DNA from: Chrysomallon squamiferum
Lineage: Eukaryota; Mollusca; Gastropoda; Neomphalida; Peltospiridae
DNA length: 64,000 nucleotides
Reading direction: 5' to 3'
Assembly: GCA_012295275.1 (NCBI GenBank)
Contig: CM022677.1
Location: 6,309,280-6,373,279 of the forward strand
Under the pieces are notes generated by a model. It was not told the origin of the DNA. It saw only the letters and a program-made list of their open reading frames with translations, and did no database searches. Positions 28,078-38,904 of the stretch are shown here, one piece after another (positions within the stretch are counted from its first letter, which is position 1; each line of letters begins with the position of its first letter). Made by a program: the position numbers and the translations under genes.

Positions 28078-28778
28078 GTAAAGTGAAAATTTTATATTAA
28101 TAACTTGTTGGTCGTCCTAGCGACATTGTTGTCGTTGTTGTTCTTGCTGTTATTCTTTTTATTATCATTATTGTTATCATTATTATTATTACTATTTTAT
28201 TATTATTACTTTTTTAATTGTCTTGTATTATTTTATACACGCAGTCGGACAGACACATTGAAATACTCGTCTCTGTTAAACACAGCTGTTCTTGTATAAT
28301 CGCTACGAGTGTTAGAAACACGATATTTTTAGACTTATGTAATTCAGTCAGAGAAAACTAAAAACATAGCAGTGTAAACACAGGTTTTATCTCTCTCTGA
28401 ATTGAAACAGATTCTATTCTGAACATTTTGATATAAAATGAAATGTTTCTAGCGACTGTATGTAATAAAGTTTAATGACATGTAATGTTATAAAATGTTT
28501 CTTGACACATTTGTTACGATACTTATTAAAGGTTAAACTGAAAGTTTTTTTATTTTATTTATATATTTATTTATTTATGAATTTATTTATTTATTTATTT
28601 CTATGTTTTCATTTACTTATTAACTACATCAAACCAATAACTACATGCTTTATTTATGTAGTGATGTGTAAGATTTCTGTTCTTTGCTCGTATCAATGAG
28701 ACAGAATCTATCCATCTATCTATCTATCTACCTATTTTATCAAAGTTACTGTTAATGTTCTTGTTGCGTTAAAACTCA
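28078..28778. other. AT-rich intron or spacer
   Basis: ATT-rich first part, then ATTT repeats near 28555-28600 and a short TATC run at 28708-28732. No exon recognised. Confidence 0.5.
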
Positions 28779-29760
28779 AGTGTGTGTGTGTGTGAAAGTG
28801 ATTTGCATTGTATACTATTTTACAAAGATGACGTCACAATATTTAATATTTAATACAAACAACATGTCTATCTGCTTATAGGTTACGAAGCGTTAGAAAA
28901 CTTAAATCAAATCGAGCATATAATATAATATAAATAAATAAATGAATAAATAAAACAAGAAAGAAACAAAGAAACAAATACACAAACAAAAATAAGACAA
29001 GATGGCACAAGAATATATCTTTTTTCTTCTTCACCCTAAAAGCACTGAAGTCTCAGTACCCTCCTTTGTGATTATTGTGCACAGAAAAGAAAATACGAAA
29101 CATGATCTGTAATATCCTGATTTGAAAACACATGTCTTCAGAACACAACCTGGAAATAGAAATAATACAACATAAACTGAAAATGCGTTACTAATCTAAT
29201 TCAGTAAATGTTATTATTCTCAGTCGACAGATTACTTTAATTCCCAGTCTAACACTTAATTATTACATACCAAGTACTGTTAGAAATACAGCTACTTTCT
29301 AATATGTTTGTCTACCACGTTTTGAGAAGAAAAGATTAAATACTATGTCAGTAGCATTAATAACTTGAAAAACATACATAATTGTGCTCTAAGAATTTTA
29401 ACTTAACACGTTGTTATGTATCTCACTCTTCTCTTTTTCTTTTTCTCTTTTGAATTACAGTTTTTCTCTGTAACAAAGGCGTTAACTTTTTAATTTGGAA
29501 TACATAACAAATTAGTTTTATAAAATGACAGTCACAATCTGTAATAATTTTATATTAATTTTATAAAATGACTGTCACAATCTGTAACAATATATTAATT
29601 TGATAAAATAACTGTCACAATCTGTAATAATATATTAATAAGACACAACAACTGGTTTGTACATGGACTGTGTAAAGTAATACAGTTTACGCCGCCAAAT
29701 ATAAATCTTGTATAAACTTGAATACTGAACTGGAGAGTATGGTGCTCAGCACTGTCCGCT
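28779..29760. repeat. Isolated copy of the 8.9-21.1 kb repeat family
   Basis: Blocks occur in the order B (28785), A (29040, degraded), C (29170), D (29691). It is the only copy outside the main array, and lies on the same strand. Confidence 0.8.
29515..29642. repeat. 41-bp tandem triplication
   Basis: Three units around TAAAATGACTGTCACAATCT, starting near 29521, 29563 and 29603. Other family copies (e.g. 18158) have this sequence once, so the triplication is private to this copy. Confidence 0.85.
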
Positions 29761-29881
29761 GTGGAGTTTTAGCAGAGTAAGTGTTCACATTATGTGCCTA
29801 ATGAGAATATTCATCCACCAGCGTCAGTGAAAATTATTATTATTTTTTTTTATTTTTTTTTTTTTTTTTTTTCTGGCTGGC

Positions 29882-32050
29882 GACATCGAAATAATATCTG
29901 GAAAAATAAATCTAGTACGAAATGGGTACGAGATAGTATGACGTCAAAGTTACAAAGAAGCAATTACTACTCAATAGAAGACATCTATGTATAAACGGTA
30001 TAAGTTATATGATGTATTTCCCCAAATTACTTTTAATAATCCATATAGACTTGATTGGATGTTTAAAAGTTTGTAAACACTGATCGGCGTTCGACGTTGC
30101 CATTTTGGATTTCGATCGGAAGTTTCCGTGAGCGCTCGGAAATCGTCTGATCGGGTTTTTGAACTTCAAATTTCAACTATTTTCCGTCCATTTTCTTAAC
30201 TTTTTATGATTTGTAAATTAGATTTGCGCTGATAAAGGTAATATATTACCAAACCATGATCTCTTGCACCTTTCCTAAGTACTTTTTCATTTTAATCAAA
30301 TTTTTCAAACTGGATAATTTTTATGCAAATACGTGCATAATAAACTGAAATTATAATTTGTTATAAGATTACTGTATTAACTTTTCCAGTTGGTTTGTTT
30401 TGTACCAATAAATCGGTGAATTTAAAGAAGATTTTGAAAGGTCTGACTTTAAATTTTATTAATTTTTAAGTTTTATTATTAAATAGCCTTTCAAATATTG
30501 CCCTAAATATCTTAACAAATGTATTGTATATGCGCAAATATACCAAAAATTTCATATAAAAATAATTTGTAAATAAATTCATTGTTTTTAAATGAAGAAA
30601 TAAATTAACTTGAATAAAAAAATTAAATAAAATAAGCATTTTACAATAATTCAATAAATAATAATAACACATTAAATAAACCAAAACAAAAGGAAACTGG
30701 TTATTTAGAAGACAAAGAAAACGCAAGGAATGTTATTAAGCTGGTGCTGTCTGTTACAAAACATTATACACAGTTAGTTCTTTTAAATTTAATTTACCGT
30801 CGCATCGCATATGCGGAGTAATCTATTTCAGAAGTTTGTGGTCTACGGGAAATAACTCTATTTAACACGTTGGAAAATATACAAAAAGACTGAGTATGAA
30901 GTAAAATATTAAAAAAGAACAAAATAACAAAAATAAATCACACAGAAATATATTTTTTTTCAATAAATGAAGCGACGAAAGATTATTAGTGACATCATAA
31001 GTCTGCTGAATATAGATCATTCACTCAATTTACTGAATTCACTAAAATGATTTTTTTTAACCTATATATTATTTTCTATTTCTATTTAATATAACTGTTT
31101 CTTTATAATAAATATATGCCTGAAATAATTTTATTTTATTTGATACACTTTTTTTTTTTCTCTTTTTTCAGTATTCTTTCTTAATTATTATTTTATTTAT
31201 CATTTTAATTAGTATTATTGTAGTTATTGTTTTGTTTTATTTTTATGTTAATCCGTTATTTCAGATATTATTACTCAAAAAAAAAAAAAAGAAACAATTA
31301 TCAATAGATAGATAGATATACAGACACACACACACATAGAAAAGAAAGAACTGGTTATACGTGTTTTCCCTTGATGATATGTATGTAAGTTATATGTATG
31401 TAGTTAAATAATAGACAGATAGATACACTGAAGATAGCTAGGGATGGATATAGAGATAGATAGACATTTTACATTTCATAGGCAAATGAACTTGTAAGAA
31501 AATGTTTGTATATGCGTTATAATATAATATCATATTAACCTCGCTTTTAACATCTTTTCTTTTATTGGTCATTTTAATCTCTCTGTCGGTCTGTCTATCC
31601 ACCTATTTATCTATATGTCTGTCTGTCTGACTGTCTATGTGTCTGTCTGACTGTCTATATCTCTGTCTGTCTATCTATCCACCTACCTATCTACCTCTCA
31701 GACTGTAGAGATAAGTGCAGGTGTAGCTGTAATTATAACTTCAGTAATTTTGTTATAAACACTGCAGAAAATATTGATAATAAAGCAGCGATGATATTTT
31801 ATCTCACTGGCAGAGTTTCTGTGTATTCTGAAAATACTGAAGCATCTTTATTTATTTATTTCTTTATTTATTTATTTATAGTCTTAACTAAGTTAGTTAA
31901 TTTGTGTTTTACTTTATTTTTAATAATAAGAATCTGAATTAACGTTTCAAGTATTTATGAAAGATACACTTGTAAATGTCAATAATATGGTGAAGTTAAA
32001 ACATTTTAATCTAGTCTCTCACCTCTAAATTGTAACCCTACTATCTTAAA

Positions 32051-32107
<57 letters not shown>

Positions 32108-32390
32108 TCTGGAAGACATTCAATTTGTTTCATAGTCATCTTTAAAAGTTGATTTATTATTCAACTTGTTAGGTACGTTATACCAATTAACGAAAAATTA
32201 GGTTTTAATTTATTTATTTATTTATTATGCAAAATAAAATGATTTAATATTGTTAATTAAGAAATAACACTTGTATTTTTCAATAAACTGTGTTTTCAAT
32301 ACATAATATTATAGCTGCGCCTCTGTTTACAACATAAAACATGTAACATAAATAGTGATGGCGGTACTGAAGTTGCGTGTAAGTAAGTAA
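29882..32390. repeat. Large ancient duplication, copy 1
   Basis: Collinear with 38905-41600. Shared anchors: TACGAAATGGGTACGAGAT, GATCGGCGTTCGACGTTGCC, TTGGATTTCGATCGGAAGTT, TCCACCTACCTATCTACCTC, AAAGCAGCGATGATATTTTA and AACATAAATAGTGATGGCGG. The last anchor abuts the candidate exon at 32412. No protein-coding content recognised inside. Confidence 0.85.
32048..32105. repeat. (AAT)n microsatellite
   Basis: About 18 AAT units; absent from the paralogous copy near 41330, so it arose after the duplication. Confidence 0.95.
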
Positions 32391-32411
32391 ACATTTTCTT
32401 TCTTCTTGTAG

Positions 32412-32515
32412 ATGTAGATTTCTTTCTTCCTACGGATGGGTCACCTCCATGGGTGTCCATGGGCAAAACCGTCTTCCCGTGTGTAGTGGTCCAACAAGCA
32501 CGGCATGACAGTTGA
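32412..32515 (+). CDS. Candidate terminal coding exon (Ig gene tail, copy 1)
   Basis: Acceptor CTTCTTGTAG at 32411. Read in phase 1, as the last Ig exon requires, it gives DVDFFLPTDGSPPW, then VSMGKTVFPCVV, then VQQARHDS and a stop. The paralogue at 36133-36248 preserves SMGxTxFPCV in the same phase, which supports this reading frame. Whether it belongs to the Ig gene 4.3 kb upstream is inference. Confidence 0.4.
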
Positions 32516-33494
32516 CATGATGCGAAAAGCAGCTCAAACCACAAACTGATAAAAAAAAAAACACCCGATGAATATAAAGCTGATAATAATTATTAAAACA
32601 CTATGTTATTTACGAAACATCATAAACGTGAAGAATGTGAACATGGTGATCAGTAAATATAATCATTGAAATTTAGATTAATTTATTACAATAATCGGAC
32701 ATCTCGGTTCTTGGTTTTGTTTCGGTTTCAATAGCAAGACATATCTTTGCGGTAGACATACCTAAAATAACATGAATTACTTCGAAAAAAAAAAAAATAA
32801 TTATTGATGACAATAGTTAAAAAATAAATTATAATAAGATTTAAATCACTGAAGATTTCGTGCTTACAAATTAGAATTTATACTAAGCGTACACTCGATG
32901 TTATATGACGTTTATTTTTATATCGATAGGAGTTGAAAATAAAATTAATATTCGGCTAACTTCGTTTTTACGTTCGGGTCTATGACGTCATCAATGCTTT
33001 GTTTACATAGATACAGTTGGCGATATTGAAGATTAGCGCATTCGAGTTAGTTCTGACTTTACTTTCCTTCTTTTTTACTTTATATATTGAATTGCATCTC
33101 CAAGTGATGAAGGTTACATTTGTGTAGGTTTAATTTTTATATTATTAACATATTTAAGTCCAAACTGGACATATTGTTTTATTCACAGTGAGGTTGTGAT
33201 AGATTATTTTTAGATTAGATAATCAACGATAACTGAAAACTGTGTCTATGCATTATTTTCTAACCTCTAATGCTATGATTCCTGCTTCTTATATTGTTAA
33301 TAAGCCCCTCTGAAAATATGTTTACATAAAAATTTGTTTACATAAAAATACCAACAACAATCAATTACAGATAGTGTTGCGAATGTTTTTATTTAAAAAG
33401 AATATCGCATTATCTGACAACTATTATTTTATTAATTATTCACGTCTAAACATATTTAGTGAATGGTTTGTATAAAATATTTGAACAGTTCTGT

Positions 33495-33873
33495 TATTTT
33501 CAGAATCCGTTTCGAAGAGCCCATGGACGTCGACCCCTTCGACGACAGAGACATTCAACCAATGGAGGTTGACCCCTTCGACGACAGAGACATTCAACCA
33601 ATGGAGGTTGACCCATTCGACGACAGAGACATTCAACCAATGGAGGTTGACCGCTTCGACGACAGAGACATTCAACCAATGGAGGTTGACCCCTTTGACA
33701 ACAGAGACATTCAACCAATGGAGGTTGACCCATTCGACGACAGAGACATTCAACCAATGGAGGTTGACCGCTTCGACGACAGAGACATTCAACCAATGGA
33801 GGTTGGCCCATTCGACGACAGAGACGCAAAAGTTGACAAAACGTTTCAAACACGAAACATCATCAACATGTAA
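33495..33873 (+). CDS. Repeat-rich exon encoding 8 x DPFDDRDIQPMEV
   Basis: Acceptor TTTTCAG precedes it. From about 33500 the frame reads RFEEPMDV, then eight 13-residue units DPFDDRDIQPMEV (39 bp each; variants DRFDD, DPFDN, GPFDD), then KVDKTFQTRNIINM and a stop at 33871-33873. Paralogous exons at 35470 and 35915 hold a single unit and end DIQPMDTS or DIQPMDTT, which supports this frame. The unit is acidic, so the product is a highly charged repeat. Caution: 39 is a multiple of three, so several other frames are open too, and phase 1 splicing would select a different frame (STTETFNQWRLTP repeats). Function unknown. Confidence 0.45.
33522..33829. repeat. 39-bp coding-length minisatellite
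   Basis: About 7.9 units of GACCCCTTCGACGACAGAGA plus CATTCAACCAATGGAGGTT. Units differ by one or two substitutions, mostly at the DP/DR codon; two units share the DRF variant, suggesting block duplication. Confidence 0.95.
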
Positions 33874-34001
33874 ATCATGCCAGTCATTTATATTTTGATC
33901 AGTGTTGGTGACAGCAAATTAAAGGAGTTTTTGACACGCATTGTTGCAGTTATGAACATATATTTACAAAACAGTAACAATAATTCAGAAATGTTTTAGA
34001 A

Positions 34002-34054
34002 TACATACATACATACATACATACATACATACATACATTTATGAACATTATACA

Positions 34055-34101
<47 letters not shown>

Positions 34102-34102
34102 G
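34002..34102. repeat. (ACAT)n-(AT)n microsatellite
   Basis: Two ACAT runs split by a short unique stretch, ending in (AT)n and GT. Absent at the corresponding place of unit B (about 36470). Confidence 0.9.
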
Positions 34103-35469
34103 TGTGTGTAACCCATGTACGATATATATTTTTACATTTGTAAAGATTAATATTTTTCTAAATTAAAAAGTGGTGTTGTTTTTCTCTTTCATGGAGTCGG
34201 GTTGAGCACAGATTTTGTTTTTAAAATCTACATTATTACATAATTAACTATAGTTTATAAATTTTAATTTGTACTATTTATTTATTATTTTGAAGTGTTC
34301 AAACTCATTTCAGAAATGATATCAGATTTTATTCATGCTGAGAAGACAGAAATCTCGTGTGGTTAGCCGCTCCGTATATCTTAGCGATCACACCCAGGAC
34401 CGGTCCCAGGGATTTTACTCTTTATATTCTAAAGATCTCAACTGTACAAGGTGGCGCCATGACTACATGTGCAGGTACCTCCAGACATTGTTGTTCTGTT
34501 ATATTAGCACTTCACATAACAGTCGGTATTGGTATTAATGGTAAATACAAGAGTCTTTTCAATATTCATTTGTTTATTTATTTTTATTATTATTATTATT
34601 AAGACAGTTATTTACATTTCAGCTGAGAAACGCATTTTTAGTTACTCAGAAACTAAAAAATGAAAACATTTCAAAAGATATTTTAAAAATTATTTTGAAT
34701 TATTTATCAGACGTACTTAGCCGAATTTAAATATGTAAGTTAAAAGTAATAATTAAGATAGAGGTAAACATTTTTATAAATATACAAACATAACTGAAAT
34801 GTATTACTTCATATAAAAAATATTATGGGACCTCTTGGATCAAACACTAGTACCTTTGTTTTATATTGGTTTAAATATCAAGAATTATTTCTAAGTCAAA
34901 TATTTTGGGGTATAGGGATGCCTAAAATAACTAGAAATCTTACCGAATTTTTAAAAATTATTATTACGACTACGATAACAGAAAAGAAATAAATTATAAT
35001 AACATTTAAATAATTAAAGACTTTCTGCTTACAAATTAAAATGTATCCTTAGCGGATAATTCTATTTTGTATCCTTAAAATAATGTTTGTTTGGTTTTTT
35101 CCGCTTTATATACTGAATTTCATCTACAAATAATGAGGTCCACATTCATGTGAGTTTAATTTTTATATTATTAACATATTTTAGTTTAAATTGGACGTGG
35201 TGTTTTGTTCAAATTAGATTATGCTATATTAATGTTAGATCAGATAGTTAATTGAAAACTGTGTTTATTTTGGTTACTTATGTTGGTAACATACTCTTGT
35301 CAGAACATTTTTTTCTACAGAATCCTAAATAAAATAAGAATTATATAATAAAAATAAAAATAAAAGAAATAAAAAAATGGCGGAAACATAAATGTCATTC
35401 TCAGACAACAACTGTTTATCATTTCTTCAAGTTTATAAAAAATATTTTAACATTTTTATTTTATTTTTT

Positions 35470-35545
35470 TCTGAATCCGCGAGGAAGAGCCCATGGACGT
35501 GGACCCCTTCGACGACAGAGATATTCAACCCATGGATACATCCTG
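35470..35545 (+). CDS. Single-unit DPFDDRDIQPM exon, copy 2
   Basis: Reads EEPMDVDPFDDRDIQPMDTS then TGA (35543-35545). ATG at 35492. Shares the stop position with the next copy, so this short form is probably the ancestral one. Confidence 0.4.
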
Positions 35546-35758
35546 AGTATAAGGTATCGTAATAAAATATGTTTATTTATTATTCTAAAGATCTCAACTA
35601 TACAAGGTGGCGCCATGACTACATGTGCAGGTACCTCCAGACATTGTTGTTCTGTTATTTTAGCAGTTATATAATCTGTTATATTAGCACTTCACATAAC
35701 AGTCGCTATTGGTATTAATGCTAAATACAAGAGTCTTTTCAGTACTCATTTATTTATA

Positions 35759-35775
35759 GTCATTATATATATATA

Positions 35776-35823
<48 letters not shown>

Positions 35824-35824
35824 G
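35759..35824. repeat. (AT)n-(ATT)n microsatellite
   Basis: Short AT run joined to about 16 ATT units; the unit A counterpart (34570-34602) has only a few ATT. Confidence 0.9.
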
Positions 35825-35914
35825 ACAGTTATTTACATTTCAGCTGAGAAACAAGTTTTTAGTTACCCTTGGATTACTATGTTTATTCAGAAACTAAAAA
35901 ATGAAAACTTTTCA

Positions 35915-35987
35915 TATCCGCGTGGTAGAGCCCTTGGACGTGGACCCCTTCCACGACAGAGATATTCAACCCATGGATACAACCTGA
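35915..35987 (+). CDS. Single-unit DPFDDRDIQPM exon, copy 3
   Basis: Reads VEPLDVDPFHDRDIQPMDTT then TGA. The ATG of copy 2 is TTG here, so this copy cannot start translation at that site. Confidence 0.35.
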
Positions 35988-36132
35988 GTATAAGGTATCA
36001 AAATAAAATATGTTGAAACATTATTATTTTTCGCAAATATTCTCTACTTCCATATTAGACACAACTATACTGCGAATGAAGTAAAGATAACATTATATAA
36101 TAAATAAACATTTTTCTTTTCTTCTTGTACAG

Positions 36133-36248
36133 GTGGATTTCTTTGGTTCTCCCGATCGTTCACGTCCAATGCAAGGACACCGAAGTCAATGGGCTCCACC
36201 CTCTTCCCGTGTGTAGCGGGCCACGTGAAAAGCACGACCTGGAGCTGA
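36133..36248 (+). CDS. Candidate terminal coding exon, copy 2
   Basis: Acceptor TTGTACAG at 36132. In phase 1 it reads GGFLWFSRSFTSNARTPK, then SMGSTLFPCVAGHVKS, TTWS, stop. Comparison with 32412-32515 shows SMGxTxFPCV kept in the same phase while the first third has diverged. Confidence 0.35.
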
Positions 36249-36770
36249 CTTGAAACGAAAAGCAACTCAAAGCATGAACTGGCAAAAACAACTGATGAAC
36301 ACAAAAGTTGACAAAACGTTTCAAACACGAAACATCATAAACATGTAAACCATGACAGTCATTTATATCTTGATCAGTGGTGGTGATTAAAGAAGTTTTT
36401 TTTCCTCTCAATGTTGCATTTATGAACATATATTTATATAACAGTAACAATAATTCAGAAATGTTTTAGAATACATAGATATATATTCAACCCATGTACG
36501 ATATATATTTTTACATTTGTAAAGATTAATATTTTTCTAATTTAAAAAGTGTTGTTGTTTTCTCTTTCATGCAATAAGGTTGAGCTCAGATTTTGTTTTT
36601 AAAATCTCTATTATTACATAATTAAGTATAGTTTATAAATTTTAATTTGTACTATTTATTTTTTATTTTTAAGTCATCAAACTCATTTCAGAAATGATAT
36701 CAGATTTTATTCATACTGAGAAGACAGAAATCTCATGTGGTTAGCCGCTCTGTTTATTTTAGCAATCTAT

Positions 36771-38271
36771 ATATAGGGTATTGCTACATGTTCTAATTTC
36801 GAAGACAGTGCCATTACTTTGAAAGACCTTTCTATATACAGATAGACAAACAGACCAACAGAGCAGAGACAGAAGTGTATGTACTTAAGAATAAATATAA
36901 CATATAAATATTTCACTCTTACTCTGACTTTCTTACTCTCTGTCTCACTCCCCAGATTACTCTAATTAGATGGATTATTTTATTTTACCAGATATTTTAG
37001 TGTAATTAAGTATTATGGGTTGTGTGTTTAAGGCGCTGTTTAACAGAAAATATTATAGACTCTTCTTATCATATCATATTTATAATCAGCAGATGAAGTC
37101 TATGCTTTCAGTGTAGACAAACACAGACTAGATTTCCAGATTAATGTTCTCTTTATAAACAATGCCAGAAATCACTAATCTCTCATTAACAATTTATTGG
37201 TACTTCCAGTCATGCCTCCTCCTAACTCCAGATATTCCTCATCACACAGTTTATATATTAAGCCAAATTCCATTGATGTATCACTCAATCCATGGATCTA
37301 CAAAGAGGACCTTATTTATTAACAATGTGATAATGTCTGAAAAGTAATTGCTTATATAATTGAAAACCTTTGAGTCCATCGTTCCCTCTTTTTATCCATT
37401 TATTATTTTCCCAATTATTCTTTGCACCAAAGCTTTCACCCATACCTCCATCTAACACTCCATCCATCCTTACTTACCTGCATGTTTCTATCTATCTATC
37501 TGTCTATCTATATATTTGTTTTATTTCATCATCAATTTCTCTGGCTATTTGTCTATCTATCTGTCTCTTTATTGGTCAACCTGTGGTGTAGCTTAATCTC
37601 GCACCTGCTCACCTCTTTCTAAACAGACTTTAATGAAGAAATCATATGATTTTTTTACTCATATACATGTGCTCATTACCTGTCTAGCTAACCATTTATT
37701 AATCACGATCCTCTGTCTGTCTGTCTGTCTATATCTATATTTATTTATATAATTATCTCTCATTCTCTGAAAAATCATTCACACATGGCATACTTCTCTG
37801 TTTCATAGTGAGGTTAATACCTGTTCTCTCTCTGTAACACACAAACACATATAACCACACCTACATTTCAGACTCTCTCAGTCTACCTACCTAACTGCAA
37901 TCTAACACCCATATAAACATACTCTTATTCATACATTCAGTTACATACCAATCCTCTGACATAAATACAAATACTCATGATTATGAACCTATGGATCTAT
38001 GTATCTATATATATAATGTTTACTGTGTATGTGTTTGTGTGTGTCCATCCGTCCATCTATATCTACCCTCTCTAACACAGACATATATATATATATATAT
38101 ATACATAAATCTATTCACTAATGCATTTTTTAAATTTATATTTAATCTCTATCAGTCATCTGACTCTCTCAAAAATCCACAAAAAAGCACACTATCTTTG
38201 ACACACATTTTTATACCCATTCTAACACATATATTTATGCACACACACTCACATCAGTTTATCTATGTTAG

Positions 38272-38319
<48 letters not shown>

Positions 38320-38722
38320 CTAATTATTGTCTACCTAACATATCAAACTATCTCTGAAGCGATGTCTAACTATCTCGATAATCAATTCTATCTCACCTTC
38401 TCAGTTATACATAGCCACAGTCTATCTCACACAAAGACAGACGCACACACACACGTACGTATATACCGTCTCTATTTACATCCTTTTTAAGTATTTAAAT
38501 ACTCTTTCTATCTAGTTGCTATCTATAAATATATTTATTTATCTGTTTGCCATATACATAAGCAACAGAGTCCGTCGTTCTTACAGATGTGCAGATATAT
38601 ACTCATGCCTCCTTGCATCTATCTGTCTTTCCAGTAATTTATCTATCTTTCTAGTAATCTATTTACCTTTCTTCTGTCTATCAATTTACCTGTCTGTTAT
38701 CATCTACCATCTATCCACTCTG

Positions 38723-38774
<52 letters not shown>

Positions 38775-38904
38775 GTAGTTACTTATCCTTTTATATGCAT
38801 ATACATACTAATCATCTTCTACACATACAAATACATTTTCAATCCTATACACGTGTGTGTGTATGTATATATGTATGTATGTATGTGTGTATATCATCCA
38901 ACCA
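36771..38904. other. Cryptically simple, G-poor spacer
   Basis: The plus strand is rich in CTAT, CTGT, CATA and ATAC motifs without a single dominant array, and G is strikingly rare from about 37370 to 38930. Embedded arrays: (AT)n 38276-38315 and (CA)n 38728-38771. A short signal-peptide-like frame MWLAALFILAI from ATG 36735 meets a stop after 13 codons. No gene recognised. Confidence 0.6.

Larger units (their letters stand above)
32736..34620. repeat. Tandem duplication, unit A
   Basis: Matches 34900-36770 in order: CATACCTAAAATAAC region, TTCAATATTATTAACATATTT region, the DPFDDRDIQPM exon, GTTGACAAAACGTTTCAAAC, and AGAAATGATATCAGATTTTA. Offsets grow from about 1975 to 2470 bp because unit B gained extra copies. 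Confidence 0.8.
34900..36770. repeat. Tandem duplication, unit B
   Basis: Second copy of 32736-34620, with its own internal duplication: the DPFDDRDIQPM exon and flanks appear at 35470-35545 and again at 35915-35987, and the AAAGATCTCAACTATACAAG segment of unit A (34430) recurs at 35590. Confidence 0.8.

Noticed and set aside
33436-33853. Minus-strand repeat proteins (VNLHWLNVSVVE or PPLVECLCRR repeats)
   Set aside because: Shadow frames of the 39-bp minisatellite. The plus-strand DPFDDRDIQPM frame is supported by two single-unit paralogues; these are not.
34335-34602. Open frames at 34335-34538 and 34357-34602 as genes
   Set aside because: Both are overlapping frames of a duplicated segment; the copy at 35580-35740 does not keep either frame open.
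36735-36776. Signal-peptide exon MWLAALFILAI
   Set aside because: A stop follows after 13 codons and the paralogous position at 34357 has GTG in place of ATG; no donor in frame.
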